Assembly (NCBI GenBank): GCA_900543105.1
Contig: UQQA01000008.1
Coordinates: 1-41,801 of the forward strand
Direction of reading: 5' to 3'
Source: an uncultured Ruminococcus sp.
GTDB taxonomy: Bacteria; Bacillota; Clostridia; Oscillospirales; Ruminococcaceae
DNA: 41,801 nucleotides
Positions 15,477-24,334 of the stretch are shown piece after piece; the first letter of the stretch is position 1; the number at the start of each line of letters is the position of its first letter. The notes beneath the pieces were generated by a model. That model saw nothing but the letters and a program-made list of their open reading frames with translations. It was not told where the DNA came from and did not search any database. A program made the translations under genes and the position numbers.

Positions 15477-16604
15477 ATGAAAGTTATCCTTGCAGGAGGC
15501 GGCACGGCAGGACACATCAACCCTGCTCTCGCTATCGCCTCGATAATATCCGAGCATTATCCCGACACGGAATTTCTCTATGTCGGAACGCCGAACGGAA
15601 TGGAATCCCGACTTGTCCCGAAAGCAGGCTACAACTACGCTTCGATGAAAGTAAGCGGATTTCAGCGCAAGCTTACGATAAAAAACATCGCGCGAAATGT
15701 GAGGACCGTTGCATACCTCACTATGGCAGGACACCGCGCAAAGCAGATACTGAACGAATTCAAGCCTGACCTTGTTATAGGAACGGGCGGATATGTCAGC
15801 GGTCCTATCGTTCTGAAAGCAGCCGAAACAGGCATCAAGACCGCTATCCATGAGCAGAACGCTTTTCCCGGAATGACAACAAAAATGCTTTCCAAAAAAG
15901 TTGACCTTGTAATGCTCACCGTCCCAGAAGCTATGGAATATCTCGAAAAGGATATCCCATATACCGTTACGGGACTTCCCGTAAGAAAGGGCTTTTCGGG
16001 CATGACAAGAGAAGCCGCAAGACGTGAGCTTGGCATTGCCGAGGGCGATATCGTCGTTCTTTCGACGGGCGGAAGCCTTGGCGCAGGCAGGATCAACGAG
16101 ACCGTTGCCGAGCTTATGGAATGGGAAACGAAGAACAATGTTCCGATAACCCACATTCACAGCTACGGCGGAATGGGCAAGACAACTTTCCTGCCCGACC
16201 TTGCCGCAAGAGGTGTTGACTATGAAAACAACTCCCGTATACGTCCGAAAGAATACATCGACAATATGCCCGTTTGCATGGCTGCCGCAGACCTTGTGAT
16301 AAGCCGCTCGGGTGCGAATGCTCTCTCCGAGCTTGAAGCCATGGGCAGAGCATCGATACTTATCCCCTCGCCGAACGTTGCGGGCAACCACCAGTACCAT
16401 AATGCAATGGTTCTCGGCAAGGCAGGTGCGGCTATCGTTATTGAAGAGAAAAATCTCACGGGACAGACCCTCATCGATAACGTGAACGATCTTTACCGTG
16501 ACAAGGAGCGCCTTAACCGCTTTGCGCAAAGGGCAGCTTCGCTCTATGTTCCCGATACTCCCGAAAGAGTTTTCAAGGCTCTCGATGAACTTATAAAAAA
16601 GTGA
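15477..16604 (+). CDS. murG: MurG, lipid II-forming N-acetylglucosaminyltransferase
   Basis: MurG adds GlcNAc from UDP-GlcNAc to lipid I on the inner face of the membrane, giving lipid II. The 375-residue protein has the N-terminal glycine loop LAGGGTAGHINPALAIA, GTGGYVSGP, the HEQNAFPG segment, the second glycine loop STGGSLGA and the C-terminal donor-binding ISRSGANALSELEAMG plus HQYHNA. These are the standard GT28 features in the right order. GAAAGGAATGG precedes the ATG. It follows ftsW by 24 bp. Confidence 0.97.
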   Translation: MKVILAGGGTAGHINPALAIASIISEHYPDTEFLYVGTPNGMESRLVPKAGYNYASMKVSGFQRKLTIKNIARNVRTVAYLTMAGHRAKQILNEFKPDLVIGTGGYVSGPIVLKAAETGIKTAIHEQNAFPGMTTKMLSKKVDLVMLTVPEAMEYLEKDIPYTVTGLPVRKGFSGMTREAARRELGIAEGDIVVLSTGGSLGAGRINETVAELMEWETKNNVPITHIHSYGGMGKTTFLPDLAARGVDYENNSRIRPKEYIDNMPVCMAAADLVISRSGANALSELEAMGRASILIPSPNVAGNHQYHNAMVLGKAGAAIVIEEKNLTGQTLIDNVNDLYRDKERLNRFAQRAASLYVPDTPERVFKALDELIKK

Positions 16605-16666
16605 GTTTTTAACAGTTTTTCTTTTTCTGCATAATATAAATCAAAAAGCAGAAAGGGAGAAATGTT

Positions 16667-17944
16667 ATGCAGAAGCTTATCATAAACGGAGGAAACAGAC
16701 TGAACGGTGAGATCGCCGTTCAAGGCGCAAAAAACGCAGTCCTGCCGATACTCGCCGCCGCAGTCCTCTGCAAAGGCGAAGTCGTTCTGCATAACTGTCC
16801 GCGGCTCTCGGACGTTTACTCCGCCATGAGGATATTAACATCGCTCGGGTGCTGCGCAGGCTTTGACGGTGCTTCGCCGAACACGGTCTGCGTGAACACG
16901 GACGGCTTATCCCATGCCGATATCCCCGACAGACTTATGCGCGAGATGCGCTCGTCGATATTTTTTCTCGGCGCACTTGTCGGAAGAACGGGCGGCTGTA
17001 AAATAACACTCCCCGGCGGCTGCGACCTCGGTCAGCGTCCGATAGATATACATATAAACGCCCTGCGGAAAATGGGCGTGAACGTAACCGAACAGCATGG
17101 CGAGATAGTCTGCCGATGCGAAAAAAAACTCAAAGGCGCAAAGCTTTCGCTGCCTTTTCCCTCTGTAGGCGCAACGGAGAATATTATCCTCGCGGCTGTC
17201 CTCGCCGAGGGCAGAACGGAGATAACCAACGCTGCCCGCGAACCCGAAATTGCCTGCCTTGCCGACTTCCTCAACCTCTGCGGAGCGGACATAATCGGCG
17301 CAGGCAGCAGCACTATCGTTATCTGCGGCAAAAGGGAGCTTCACGGCTGTGAATTCACCGTTATGCCCGACCGTATCGCCGCAGCGACCTATCTTTCCTG
17401 CGCGGCTTGCGCAAAGGGTGAGATAATACTGAAAAAATGCTGCCCGAAGCACCTCGATGCGGTGCTTTCCGTGCATGAACAGCTCGGCTGCAGCATAAGC
17501 TTCACCGAAGATGAGATATTTTTCAGCGGAAAAGAACCTCTCCATTCGATAGATATAATACGTACAATGGTCTATCCCGGTTTTCCGACCGACTGTCAGG
17601 CTTTCATAATGTCTGCCGCCTGCGTTGCGCAGGGTACGACGGTCTTTGTCGAGAATATTTTCGAGAACCGCTACCGTCACGCCGAGGAACTCCGTCGAAT
17701 GGGAGCGAATATCCGTACCGAGGGCAAGGTCGCCGTTGTTGAAGGCGTGAAAAAGCTCTACGGCGCAAAGGTCTGCGCTCCCGACCTGAGAGGCGGTGCA
17801 GGACTTGTTGCGGCTGCGCTTTGTGCTGACGGAAAGACCGAAATTTCGGGCGTTAACCACATCGACCGAGGATATGAGGACATCGAAAACGTACTGACAG
17901 ATGTTGGTGCGGATATAAAAAGAATCAATACATACGGACTTTAA
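16667..17944 (+). CDS. murA: UDP-N-acetylglucosamine 1-carboxyvinyltransferase
   Basis: MurA transfers enolpyruvate from PEP to UDP-GlcNAc, the first committed step of peptidoglycan synthesis and the fosfomycin target. The 425-residue protein has Lys22 (QGAKNAVLP) and the catalytic Cys119 in LPGGCDLGQRPID, so it should be fosfomycin-sensitive in principle. FPTDCQAFIM and RYRHAEELRRMGA are further family motifs. It sits between murG and divIB. AGAAAGGGAG precedes the ATG. Firmicutes often have two murA copies; whether this one is the main one cannot be told. A weak hairpin TTTCTGC/GCAGAAA lies in the 62-bp gap before it. Confidence 0.96.
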   Translation: MQKLIINGGNRLNGEIAVQGAKNAVLPILAAAVLCKGEVVLHNCPRLSDVYSAMRILTSLGCCAGFDGASPNTVCVNTDGLSHADIPDRLMREMRSSIFFLGALVGRTGGCKITLPGGCDLGQRPIDIHINALRKMGVNVTEQHGEIVCRCEKKLKGAKLSLPFPSVGATENIILAAVLAEGRTEITNAAREPEIACLADFLNLCGADIIGAGSSTIVICGKRELHGCEFTVMPDRIAAATYLSCAACAKGEIILKKCCPKHLDAVLSVHEQLGCSISFTEDEIFFSGKEPLHSIDIIRTMVYPGFPTDCQAFIMSAACVAQGTTVFVENIFENRYRHAEELRRMGANIRTEGKVAVVEGVKKLYGAKVCAPDLRGGAGLVAAALCADGKTEISGVNHIDRGYEDIENVLTDVGADIKRINTYGL

Positions 17945-17964
17945 AAGAAAGAAGGGATCATACT

Positions 17965-18921
17965 GTGGCAAACGGAGGATCAAAAAGCGGATATTTAGGC
18001 ATTGCTGCGCTTGCCGCTGCTGTGATTTTTCTCATACTTTCAACGACAGTTTTCTTCAAGATAAACACGATAACGATCAAGGGCAGTTCCATTTACACTG
18101 CGGAGGAGATCTGCACCGCTTCGGGAATAAAAAGCGGAAACAATCTCATTCGCACGAATATGAGCAAGGCTGCCGCAAACATTGAAAACACACTCACCTA
18201 CATAGAAACAGCCGAGCTGAAGCGCTCATTTCCGTCGGGCGTTGTCATCACCGTAAGCCCCTGCCGCGAAACGATAAGCGCCGAATACGAGGACGGTTTC
18301 TGTCTTTTAAGTGAAAAAGGCAAAGTTCTGAAAACCTCGGAAACGCCTTTTCCCGACACTATCGTTATCTACGGCGCGAGGACTAAGCCCGTCACCGAGG
18401 AATTGGCTGAAACCGAAGCTTCGTCAGGCACGGGCAATGTCACCTCCGCAACGGAAAAGGACGAAGCCATAACGGAGGACAGCGGCGAAACAACGCCTAT
18501 CCCGACGGTGGGTTCACATTTTGAATGTACAAAGGCTAACCGCACGGAGATTTTCTACCGCCTTGTAAACGTTGCGAGAAGTTCATTTTCGGGTCTTGCA
18601 AATGACTTCGATATGACCGATCATCACAACATCAGCTGCGTTTATGACGGCAGGATAACCGTTGAATTCGGAGCTGTCACCGAGCTTGACTACAAAATAA
18701 AGCTCGCTTCGGAAATTTTGAAGGATAAGATAGGCAAAAAGACCGAGGGAACTCTGCGTATGCTTTCGGGCGGCGCATCATTCATCGACAAGGCAGGCAT
18801 CGAGCAGAACGAGCTGACCTACGAGAGCAATCTCGCCGCTCAGAATGCCCCCGAAACAGAGGCGGCAACGGACGAAAATACGTCCGAACAGACCTCTTCG
18901 GACGTTGTTCATTTTGAATAA
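17965..18921 (+). CDS. divIB: DivIB/FtsQ cell-division protein
   Basis: A 318-residue bitopic membrane protein: a short cytoplasmic N-terminus, one transmembrane segment (about 10-30), then a POTRA domain (from FKINTITIKGSSIYTAEEI, with IKSGNNLIRTN) and the beta domain. It forms the DivIB-FtsL-DivIC subcomplex of the divisome. An acidic Thr/Glu-rich insertion (about 148-180) splits the beta domain, and a low-complexity Glu/Thr tail follows; both vary in this family. The start is GTG at 17965, with AGAAAGAAGGG before it and 20 bp after murA. The call rests on topology, the POTRA pattern and the position. Confidence 0.88.
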   Translation: MANGGSKSGYLGIAALAAAVIFLILSTTVFFKINTITIKGSSIYTAEEICTASGIKSGNNLIRTNMSKAAANIENTLTYIETAELKRSFPSGVVITVSPCRETISAEYEDGFCLLSEKGKVLKTSETPFPDTIVIYGARTKPVTEELAETEASSGTGNVTSATEKDEAITEDSGETTPIPTVGSHFECTKANRTEIFYRLVNVARSSFSGLANDFDMTDHHNISCVYDGRITVEFGAVTELDYKIKLASEILKDKIGKKTEGTLRMLSGGASFIDKAGIEQNELTYESNLAAQNAPETEAATDENTSEQTSSDVVHFE

Positions 18922-18973
18922 CTCATATTTAAAATAATTTAATCAAATTATTAAGTATTTTTCAAAAAAAGAC

Positions 18974-19002
18974 TTGCAATAATATGCAAATTATGATAAA
19001 AT
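18974..19002 (+). promoter_or_regulatory. ftsZ promoter (TTGCAA, 17 bp, TAAAAT)
   Basis: TTGCAA at 18974-18979 and TAAAAT at 18997-19002 are 17 bp apart in the 151-bp divIB-ftsZ gap. ftsZ therefore probably has its own strong transcript in addition to any read-through. Confidence 0.65.
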
Positions 19003-19072
19003 GTATATTATATTAATGTGCAGTTTCATATACTGTTTGCAGTTATATTCATATATAGGAGGAAGTTAAAGC

Positions 19073-20167
19073 ATGGGCGGTTTTGTTCTGGATAATGAAA
19101 ATGATATGTTTGAGCCCGAAGTCAACATAAAAGTCGTAGGTGTCGGCGGAGGCGGCGGCAACGCTCTTAACTGCATGGTCGTTGCAGGCATCAAGGACGT
19201 TGACTATATCGCTGTAAATACCGATGCAAAGGCACTCCACTCCTCAAAGGCTTCTCACAAGGTTCAGATCGGTGAAAAGCTCACCCGAGGAAGAGGCGCA
19301 GGAAACAAGCCTGATGTCGGTGAACGCTCCGCTCAGGAAAATAAGGACGAGATCGCAGCTGCTCTCAAGGGCGCACAGATGGTATTCATCGCAGCAGGTA
19401 TGGGCGGCGGCACAGGCACAGGTGCAGCTCCCGTTGTTGCGGAGATCGCTCAGGAGCTTGATATCCTCACTGTTGCCGTTGTTACAAAGCCTTTCAACTT
19501 CGAGCAGAAGGCTAAGATGATACAGGCGGAAAAAGGTATCGAAGAACTCAAAAAGCACGTTGACTCCCTCATCGTTATCCCTAACGAAAGACTTCTCGTC
19601 GGCTCTGAAAAACCGCTCACAATGAAAGAATCCTTCGCAATGGCTGATGATATCCTCAAGACGGGCGTTAAGTCCATAGCTGAACTTATCACAGTTGAAG
19701 GTATGATAAACCTTGACTTTGCCGATGTTGAAACAACAATGAAAAACGCAGGCTATGCTCACATGGCTATCGGTCACGGCTCAGGCAAGGACAAGGCTCA
19801 GGAAGCTGCAAATGCAGTTATCACTTCCCCGCTTCTCGAAACTTCTATCAGCGGTGCTACAAGATTGCTTGTTAATATCGTTATGTCCGAAGATGTTCTC
19901 GCATCTGATGTTGATATGGCTACAAAGCTCATATCCGAGGCTGCCGATCCTAACGTCAGCATGATCTTCGGTACTTCGTTCGATGAAACTCTCCAGGACG
20001 AGATAAACATCACCGTTATCGCCGCAGGCTTTGTCGGAATGGACAATCCCGATGCTGTTTCCGAGGAAGCTGCTCCTGCTGAACAGGCTCCGGCTGCTCC
20101 CGAACAGAAAGCAAGCAGTGCTATTGACGATTACTCCGCACTTTTCCAGATCTTCAACGACCGTTAA
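19073..20167 (+). CDS. ftsZ: FtsZ, tubulin-like division GTPase
   Basis: FtsZ polymerises into the Z-ring at midcell. The 364-residue protein has the nucleotide-binding GVGGGGGNA, the tubulin signature GMGGGTGTGAAP and the T7-loop region NLDFADVETTM. The GTPase core ends near residue 320, followed by a short Ala/Pro/Glu linker and a C-terminal peptide IDDYSALFQIFNDR. The usual Firmicute tail is close to DDLDIPTFLR, so this tail keeps only the acidic start, an aromatic residue and the final Arg. GGAGGAAG precedes the ATG. No ftsA or sepF partner gene is in the window. A hairpin GCAGGG/CCCTGC directly follows the stop. Confidence 0.98.
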   Translation: MGGFVLDNENDMFEPEVNIKVVGVGGGGGNALNCMVVAGIKDVDYIAVNTDAKALHSSKASHKVQIGEKLTRGRGAGNKPDVGERSAQENKDEIAAALKGAQMVFIAAGMGGGTGTGAAPVVAEIAQELDILTVAVVTKPFNFEQKAKMIQAEKGIEELKKHVDSLIVIPNERLLVGSEKPLTMKESFAMADDILKTGVKSIAELITVEGMINLDFADVETTMKNAGYAHMAIGHGSGKDKAQEAANAVITSPLLETSISGATRLLVNIVMSEDVLASDVDMATKLISEAADPNVSMIFGTSFDETLQDEINITVIAAGFVGMDNPDAVSEEAAPAEQAPAAPEQKASSAIDDYSALFQIFNDR

Positions 20168-20269
20168 GCAGGGATGCCCTGCGGCAAGTTCGCGCTGTGC
20201 TTCACTTCGTTTCGCTTGTTTGCGTTGAAATCAATTTGAAGCCGCAAAGAAACAATTTAACATTTAAGG
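20168..20269. other. Spacer after ftsZ with small hairpin
   Basis: The gene-free stretch 20168-20483 starts with a GCAGGG-ATG-CCCTGC hairpin just after the ftsZ stop. It then holds unremarkable sequence, the ftsZ terminator (20270-20295) and the promoter of the next gene (20384-20412). Confidence 0.5.
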
Positions 20270-20295
20270 GGCGCACAGGACAGGTGCGCCTTTTT
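20270..20295 (+). terminator. Terminator after ftsZ
   Basis: GGCGCAC pairs with GTGCGCC around a 7-nt loop and is followed by TTTTT. It closes the dcw cluster. Confidence 0.85.
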
Positions 20296-20383
20296 ATTTG
20301 ATTTTTACGCAATTACGGTCTGAGAATTTTTAAATTTTTATGTAAGATATTCCCGTTTCAAGCCTTATTACAGCAAAAACCAT

Positions 20384-20412
20384 TTGACTAAAAAGCAGAA
20401 ATATGCTATAAT
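20384..20412 (+). promoter_or_regulatory. Promoter of the FecR-like pair (TTGACT, 17 bp, TATAAT)
   Basis: TTGACT at 20384-20389 and TATAAT at 20407-20412 are 17 bp apart, about 70 bp before the first FecR-like gene. That pair is thus a unit separate from ftsZ. Confidence 0.75.
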
Positions 20413-20483
20413 AAATAGAGTTTTGTCCGAAATAACATCGGGCGGAAACACAATTTAATATAAAAACGTGGTGATGCCAAAGA

Positions 20484-21590
20484 ATGAAATTCGATGAATT
20501 TATCCATGATAATCTAAAGATCATACTGATAGCAATTGCCGCTCTTTTCGCCGTAATTGTCGGTGCGGTCGCTCTAAGCGTCGCATACGGCGGCGAAACT
20601 ACCCGAAATCTCACGATAAGCGAGATAAGCGGCGACGTTGTGATAATACGCGGTGAAAAGCAGTTCTACGCCAACAAGCGAACTGTTCTGCAAAGCGGCG
20701 ATGTTATCAACACTGCAGAAAACGGAAATGTCCGCGTCAGGATAGACAGTGACAAGTTTATTTCGGTCGAACCGAACAGCGCTGTTTATGTTTTCTACAC
20801 CAATGTTTCGGACAAGGGCGAGGTTTCCGTCAACATTGCAGGCGGTGCAGTCACCTGCCAGCTGAACAAGCCTTTGAAAAAGAGCGAAAAATTTCGTGTT
20901 CTCACCCCGAATGCCGCAGTAAACGTCCGAGGAACGGTTTTCCGAACGGAATTCAGCTACGAGAGCAAGTATATGGGCTATGAAAACGTAATGCTCACCC
21001 ATGTTCAGGATTTTGAGGGTCAGGTCCTGCTCCAGCTTTACGGAACGGACGGCGAAAAGGTCGAAGAGCCTATGCTTCTCACCGAGCGGACGGGTGCTGA
21101 AATGATATCGGCGGACAGCTTCGCGCAGTATGGTTATCTTAATTATGATATCAATATTTATGACCTTAAAGAGATCACAATAAAGGAGCTTATAAGGATA
21201 AGCGGTGAAAAAACGCTTGCCTACAGCCTTGAAGAGCTCAACTCCGCTTTCCGTGCGGTCAGCCAGAGCAACGCTCTGACCGAAACCGTGACAGTTTCGC
21301 AGGAAACAACGACTTCGGAAACGACTGCTCCGCCGACCGGAACAACGACAACGCGCGAAACTGCGGTCACAACTCCCGGCACTGTCGAAACCGTACCGCC
21401 CGAATCGGGTACGCAGATCACTCCGGGTACAACGCTTGAAACTCACATCTACACAACATTCCCCGGTCCGAAATGGTGGCAGATGCCCAATCCGAATCCC
21501 GACTCTTGGGACGATTACAGCGTTGATGATTATTTTGACGACTATGATCTTAACAACACAAGTGAAGAAACCACAGAATTTGAACATTGA
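20484..21590 (+). CDS. Membrane-anchored FecR-domain protein A
   Basis: A 368-residue protein: a short cytoplasmic start, one transmembrane helix (about 13-35), then a FecR-like beta domain (about 43-190; ISEISGDVVIIRG, LQSGDVINTAENGNVRVRI, PNAAVNVRGTVFRTEF). A segment YGYLNYDINIYDL...TIKELIRIS...YSLEELNSAF is shared with the next protein. The C-terminus is a Thr/Ser/Pro-rich linker with repeated TTT and an Asp/Tyr-rich end. In Gram-negative bacteria FecR relays iron-siderophore signals to a sigma factor; in Gram-positives such domains occur in surface proteins of unknown role. The Thr-rich region suggests an outward, possibly glycosylated part. Its stop lies 17 bp before the next start. Function unknown. 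Confidence 0.75.
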   Translation: MKFDEFIHDNLKIILIAIAALFAVIVGAVALSVAYGGETTRNLTISEISGDVVIIRGEKQFYANKRTVLQSGDVINTAENGNVRVRIDSDKFISVEPNSAVYVFYTNVSDKGEVSVNIAGGAVTCQLNKPLKKSEKFRVLTPNAAVNVRGTVFRTEFSYESKYMGYENVMLTHVQDFEGQVLLQLYGTDGEKVEEPMLLTERTGAEMISADSFAQYGYLNYDINIYDLKEITIKELIRISGEKTLAYSLEELNSAFRAVSQSNALTETVTVSQETTTSETTAPPTGTTTTRETAVTTPGTVETVPPESGTQITPGTTLETHIYTTFPGPKWWQMPNPNPDSWDDYSVDDYFDDYDLNNTSEETTEFEH

Positions 21591-21607
21591 CCGAAAGGAA
21601 GTATAAA

Positions 21608-23401
21608 ATGAAAAAGCTCAATATACCGCTCATACCTGTTATCACAGGTTCGCTCGCGCTTATTGCGGTCATTGCTGTAATGATCGTTCTCTTCGGCGGA
21701 AAATCAAGCGCAGGACTTTACATAACCGAAGCCTCGGGAACTGTCAGCATAACCTCCGCCGATGAATCCGTTCAGGCTGATTCGAGCGCCGCACTCAAAG
21801 AGGGCGACGTTATCACGGTCGGAGAAGGCGCAAGCTGCAGGATCGTGTATAGAACGAAGAAAAATGCAGACGATATCTATATGGTGCTTTCCGAAAACAC
21901 CCAGGCAGTTCTCACTGCCGAGCCAAAGAACAAGGACGGCGGCGAGCTTCTCCTGAACCGCGGTTCGGTAATATGCAACTTCACCGAGCTTGACAAGACT
22001 CAGATAAACATTCGCACTGCCGATGCGAAAATTTATCCATCGGGAACCGTTTCCAAGATCGCTTGGCTGACGGAGGATTTCAGCTCTTACACCGATGTTT
22101 ATGCTTTCATGGGAAATGCGAAAATCCAGCTTTACGATGTTCAGGGCAACACTGTAAACACCCCCGAATTTCTTGCTGAAAAGCTCGCAGGACGCGTAAC
22201 TACGAACGATCTCGGACCTGTTTTCTCCTATCTCAACATTCAGTTCCCACTTACCGACCTCACGGCAAAGGATCTCAAAACGCTTATCACGATAAGCCAG
22301 CTCAACGAAAACTTCACCTACACAACAGATGAGCTCAAGGCTGCTTACACCAATATTTCGGGTCAGGAATATGTCGAAGAAACCACTGTCACAACATCCG
22401 GCTCCGAAGTGATACAGACTGCCGAGCCTATCGAAACAACGACTGTCACGGAAGAAAGCCTTGTTACCGATAAGCCTAACCACGAGATAACTCTGCCGAA
22501 CAACACAACACCTGCCGCGACAACGACAACTTCAAAACCTCAGCAGACAACAACCACTGCGGCAAAGCCTGCCGAAACCACAAAAGGCAATAACGACGAC
22601 ATTGAAGAAACTCCGGAGCCGTCCTCCCCAAGCACAACTCACACCGTTACAATCATCATCGGCGATGATGAGATCGTTCAGGAAGTTGAACACGGCGGTT
22701 CTGCCGATATGCCTGCCGAACCCGAGATCAGCGGCAAGACCTTTGTCGGCTGGGACAAGGACTATAACAATATTACACAAGATACCGTTATCACGGCTAT
22801 CTTCAAGGATAATGACAACAGCGGCAATAATAACAGCACAGGCAGCGAAACCTACCATAGCGTTACTATCGTTATCGCAAACCGCGAAACGACCATTATC
22901 GTAAAGGACGGCGATCCCGCACCTCTTCCGAGCACCGTGAATATTGACGGCTACACCTTCAAGGGCTGGGACAAGGATTACTCCTCTATCCACTCCGATA
23001 TGACGATAACAGCTATCCTTGAACCTAAGGCAGCAACTCAGTACACGGTAACATTTATGGTCGGCGGAATTCCTTATCTTACCTTGGTCGAAGCAGGCGG
23101 AAATGCCGTAGCTCCTATCACTCCGACAGTCGATGCAGATGGCAACGAGTTCATCGGCTGGGATAAGTCACTTCTCAACATCAATTCCGATATGACTATC
23201 ACAGCTATGTTCGCTTCGCCCGAATACACCGTAACATTCGTTGTTGAGGGAATCAGCTACCCCGTTAAAGTCAAGAAGGGCGAAACCGCATCTGTCCCCG
23301 TAAATCCTACGACAGACAGTATGGGAAGAACTTTCATCGGCTGGGACACCACATTCACAAATGTTCAGGGTGATATGACCGTAAACGCTATCTTTATGTA
23401 A
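21608..23401 (+). CDS. Membrane-anchored FecR-domain protein B with four InlB-type repeats
   Basis: A 597-residue paralogue of the preceding protein: a transmembrane helix near the N-terminus (about 5-28), a FecR-like domain (ITEASGTVSIT, LKEGDVITVGEGASCRIVY, LLLNRGSVICNF), and the shared segment FSYLNIQFPLTDL...KTLITIS...YTTDELKAAY. A Thr-rich linker and four repeats of about 58 residues follow, each with YTVTF-like strands and an F.GWD core (KTFVGWDKDY, YTFKGWDKDY, NEFIGWDKSL, RTFIGWDTTF). These match the Listeria-Bacteroides (InlB B-repeat, Flg_new) family found in surface proteins. No LPXTG or other wall-sorting signal is seen, so attachment is by the N-terminal helix. ATG at 21608 has AAAGGAAG; the frame from 21587 overlaps the previous gene. 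Confidence 0.78.
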   Translation: MKKLNIPLIPVITGSLALIAVIAVMIVLFGGKSSAGLYITEASGTVSITSADESVQADSSAALKEGDVITVGEGASCRIVYRTKKNADDIYMVLSENTQAVLTAEPKNKDGGELLLNRGSVICNFTELDKTQINIRTADAKIYPSGTVSKIAWLTEDFSSYTDVYAFMGNAKIQLYDVQGNTVNTPEFLAEKLAGRVTTNDLGPVFSYLNIQFPLTDLTAKDLKTLITISQLNENFTYTTDELKAAYTNISGQEYVEETTVTTSGSEVIQTAEPIETTTVTEESLVTDKPNHEITLPNNTTPAATTTTSKPQQTTTTAAKPAETTKGNNDDIEETPEPSSPSTTHTVTIIIGDDEIVQEVEHGGSADMPAEPEISGKTFVGWDKDYNNITQDTVITAIFKDNDNSGNNNSTGSETYHSVTIVIANRETTIIVKDGDPAPLPSTVNIDGYTFKGWDKDYSSIHSDMTITAILEPKAATQYTVTFMVGGIPYLTLVEAGGNAVAPITPTVDADGNEFIGWDKSLLNINSDMTITAMFASPEYTVTFVVEGISYPVKVKKGETASVPVNPTTDSMGRTFIGWDTTFTNVQGDMTVNAIFM

Positions 23402-23502
23402 TACTGATTTTTTATCAAAGTGTAGACGAAAAAACGGCTCAAAACCCATATATGTGAGCTTTTGCTTGATCTTTTGTACACTTTCAGTTTAAAATTCAGT
23501 AT
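23401..23502 (+). repeat. 102-bp palindromic element, copy 2
   Basis: It starts at the last base of the preceding TAA stop (ATACTGA) and ends TCAGTAT. The arms, including AAAGTGTA/TACACTTT, fold into a long imperfect hairpin around CCCATATATG. Copy 3 (29631-29732) has the same 102-bp length and the same centre but altered arms. Copy 1 lies at the window start. Confidence 0.78.
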
Positions 23503-23528
23503 AAATTCACTCAAAAGGAGAAATTTCA

Positions 23529-24317
23529 ATGTTCAGTATAAAAGCTATAAAAAAGACGGCTGTAATTATGGCAGCCATAATGAGTGCAGCAATGCTTCTC
23601 AGCGGCTGCAAAGGTACAAGCACGGTAGATGACGATAACGCGCTTGTCAATGCGATCAAGGATCAGGACGCAGCAAATGCTGCCAAGCAAAACGACGCAG
23701 TTATCCACAACTTTGAAATGCCCGAGATAGGCGAAAAGATCGCTGTTATCACCGTCAAGGACTATGGCGACATCAAGATCAAGCTTTTCCCCGAAGTCGC
23801 ATCAAAGGGCGTTGAGAACTTCACGGGACTTGCCGATATGGGCTACTATGATGAGCTTATTTTCCACCGCATCATCAGCAATTTTATGATACAGGGCGGT
23901 GACCCGAAGGGCAACGGCACGGGCGGCAAGAGCATCTGGGGCGACCAGTTTGACGGCGGAATTCCCGAGGGACTTTACCATTTCAGCGGCGCAGTCGCAT
24001 ACGCAAACAGCGGCTCTACCTCCACAGATGGCAGCCAGTTCTACATTGTAAACACTCCCGAGGGTTATCTCCAGAACACCTGCGAGGAGCTTATGCAGTA
24101 TGACCCGTCAACATACTCATGGCCACAGAACGTTGTTGAAATGTACAACGAAAAGGGCGGCACACCGTTCCTCGACGGCAGCTATACAGTTTTCGGACAG
24201 GTTTTCGAGGGACTTGACATCGTTCGTGAGCTTGGAAACGTTGAAACGGACGAAAATGACAAACCTTTGAAGCAGGTACAGATGGAATCCGTAAAGATCG
24301 TTGACTACGAGGGCTGA
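23529..24317 (+). CDS. Cyclophilin-type peptidyl-prolyl isomerase lipoprotein
   Basis: A 262-residue lipoprotein with signal peptide and lipobox LLSGC (Cys27), followed by a short linker and a cyclophilin domain. This domain interconverts cis and trans prolyl bonds and probably helps fold exported proteins outside the membrane. Conserved motifs are FHRIISNFMIQGGD with the catalytic Arg, GTGGKSIWG, and the STDGSQFYIV active-site stretch. An insertion of about 30 residues (CEELMQYDPSTYSW...) lies before the last strand FGQVFEGLDIV. AAAGGAG precedes the ATG. It is followed by a strong terminator and separated from the FecR-like gene by the 102-bp element, so co-transcription is uncertain. Confidence 0.9.
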   Translation: MFSIKAIKKTAVIMAAIMSAAMLLSGCKGTSTVDDDNALVNAIKDQDAANAAKQNDAVIHNFEMPEIGEKIAVITVKDYGDIKIKLFPEVASKGVENFTGLADMGYYDELIFHRIISNFMIQGGDPKGNGTGGKSIWGDQFDGGIPEGLYHFSGAVAYANSGSTSTDGSQFYIVNTPEGYLQNTCEELMQYDPSTYSWPQNVVEMYNEKGGTPFLDGSYTVFGQVFEGLDIVRELGNVETDENDKPLKQVQMESVKIVDYEG

Positions 24318-24334
24318 TAAAGCTTAACAATATG

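Noticed and set aside
15441..16529. 362-codon open frame on the minus strand opposite murG
   Set aside because: murG is complete with all GT28 motifs; the antisense frame shows no domain and follows from codon bias.
16907..17983. 358-codon open frame on the minus strand opposite murA
   Set aside because: Shadow of murA, with no start signal and no recognised motif.
20574..21587. 337-codon open frame on the minus strand opposite FecR-like protein A
   Set aside because: The plus-strand frame has a helix, FecR motifs, promoter and ribosome site; the antisense frame has none.
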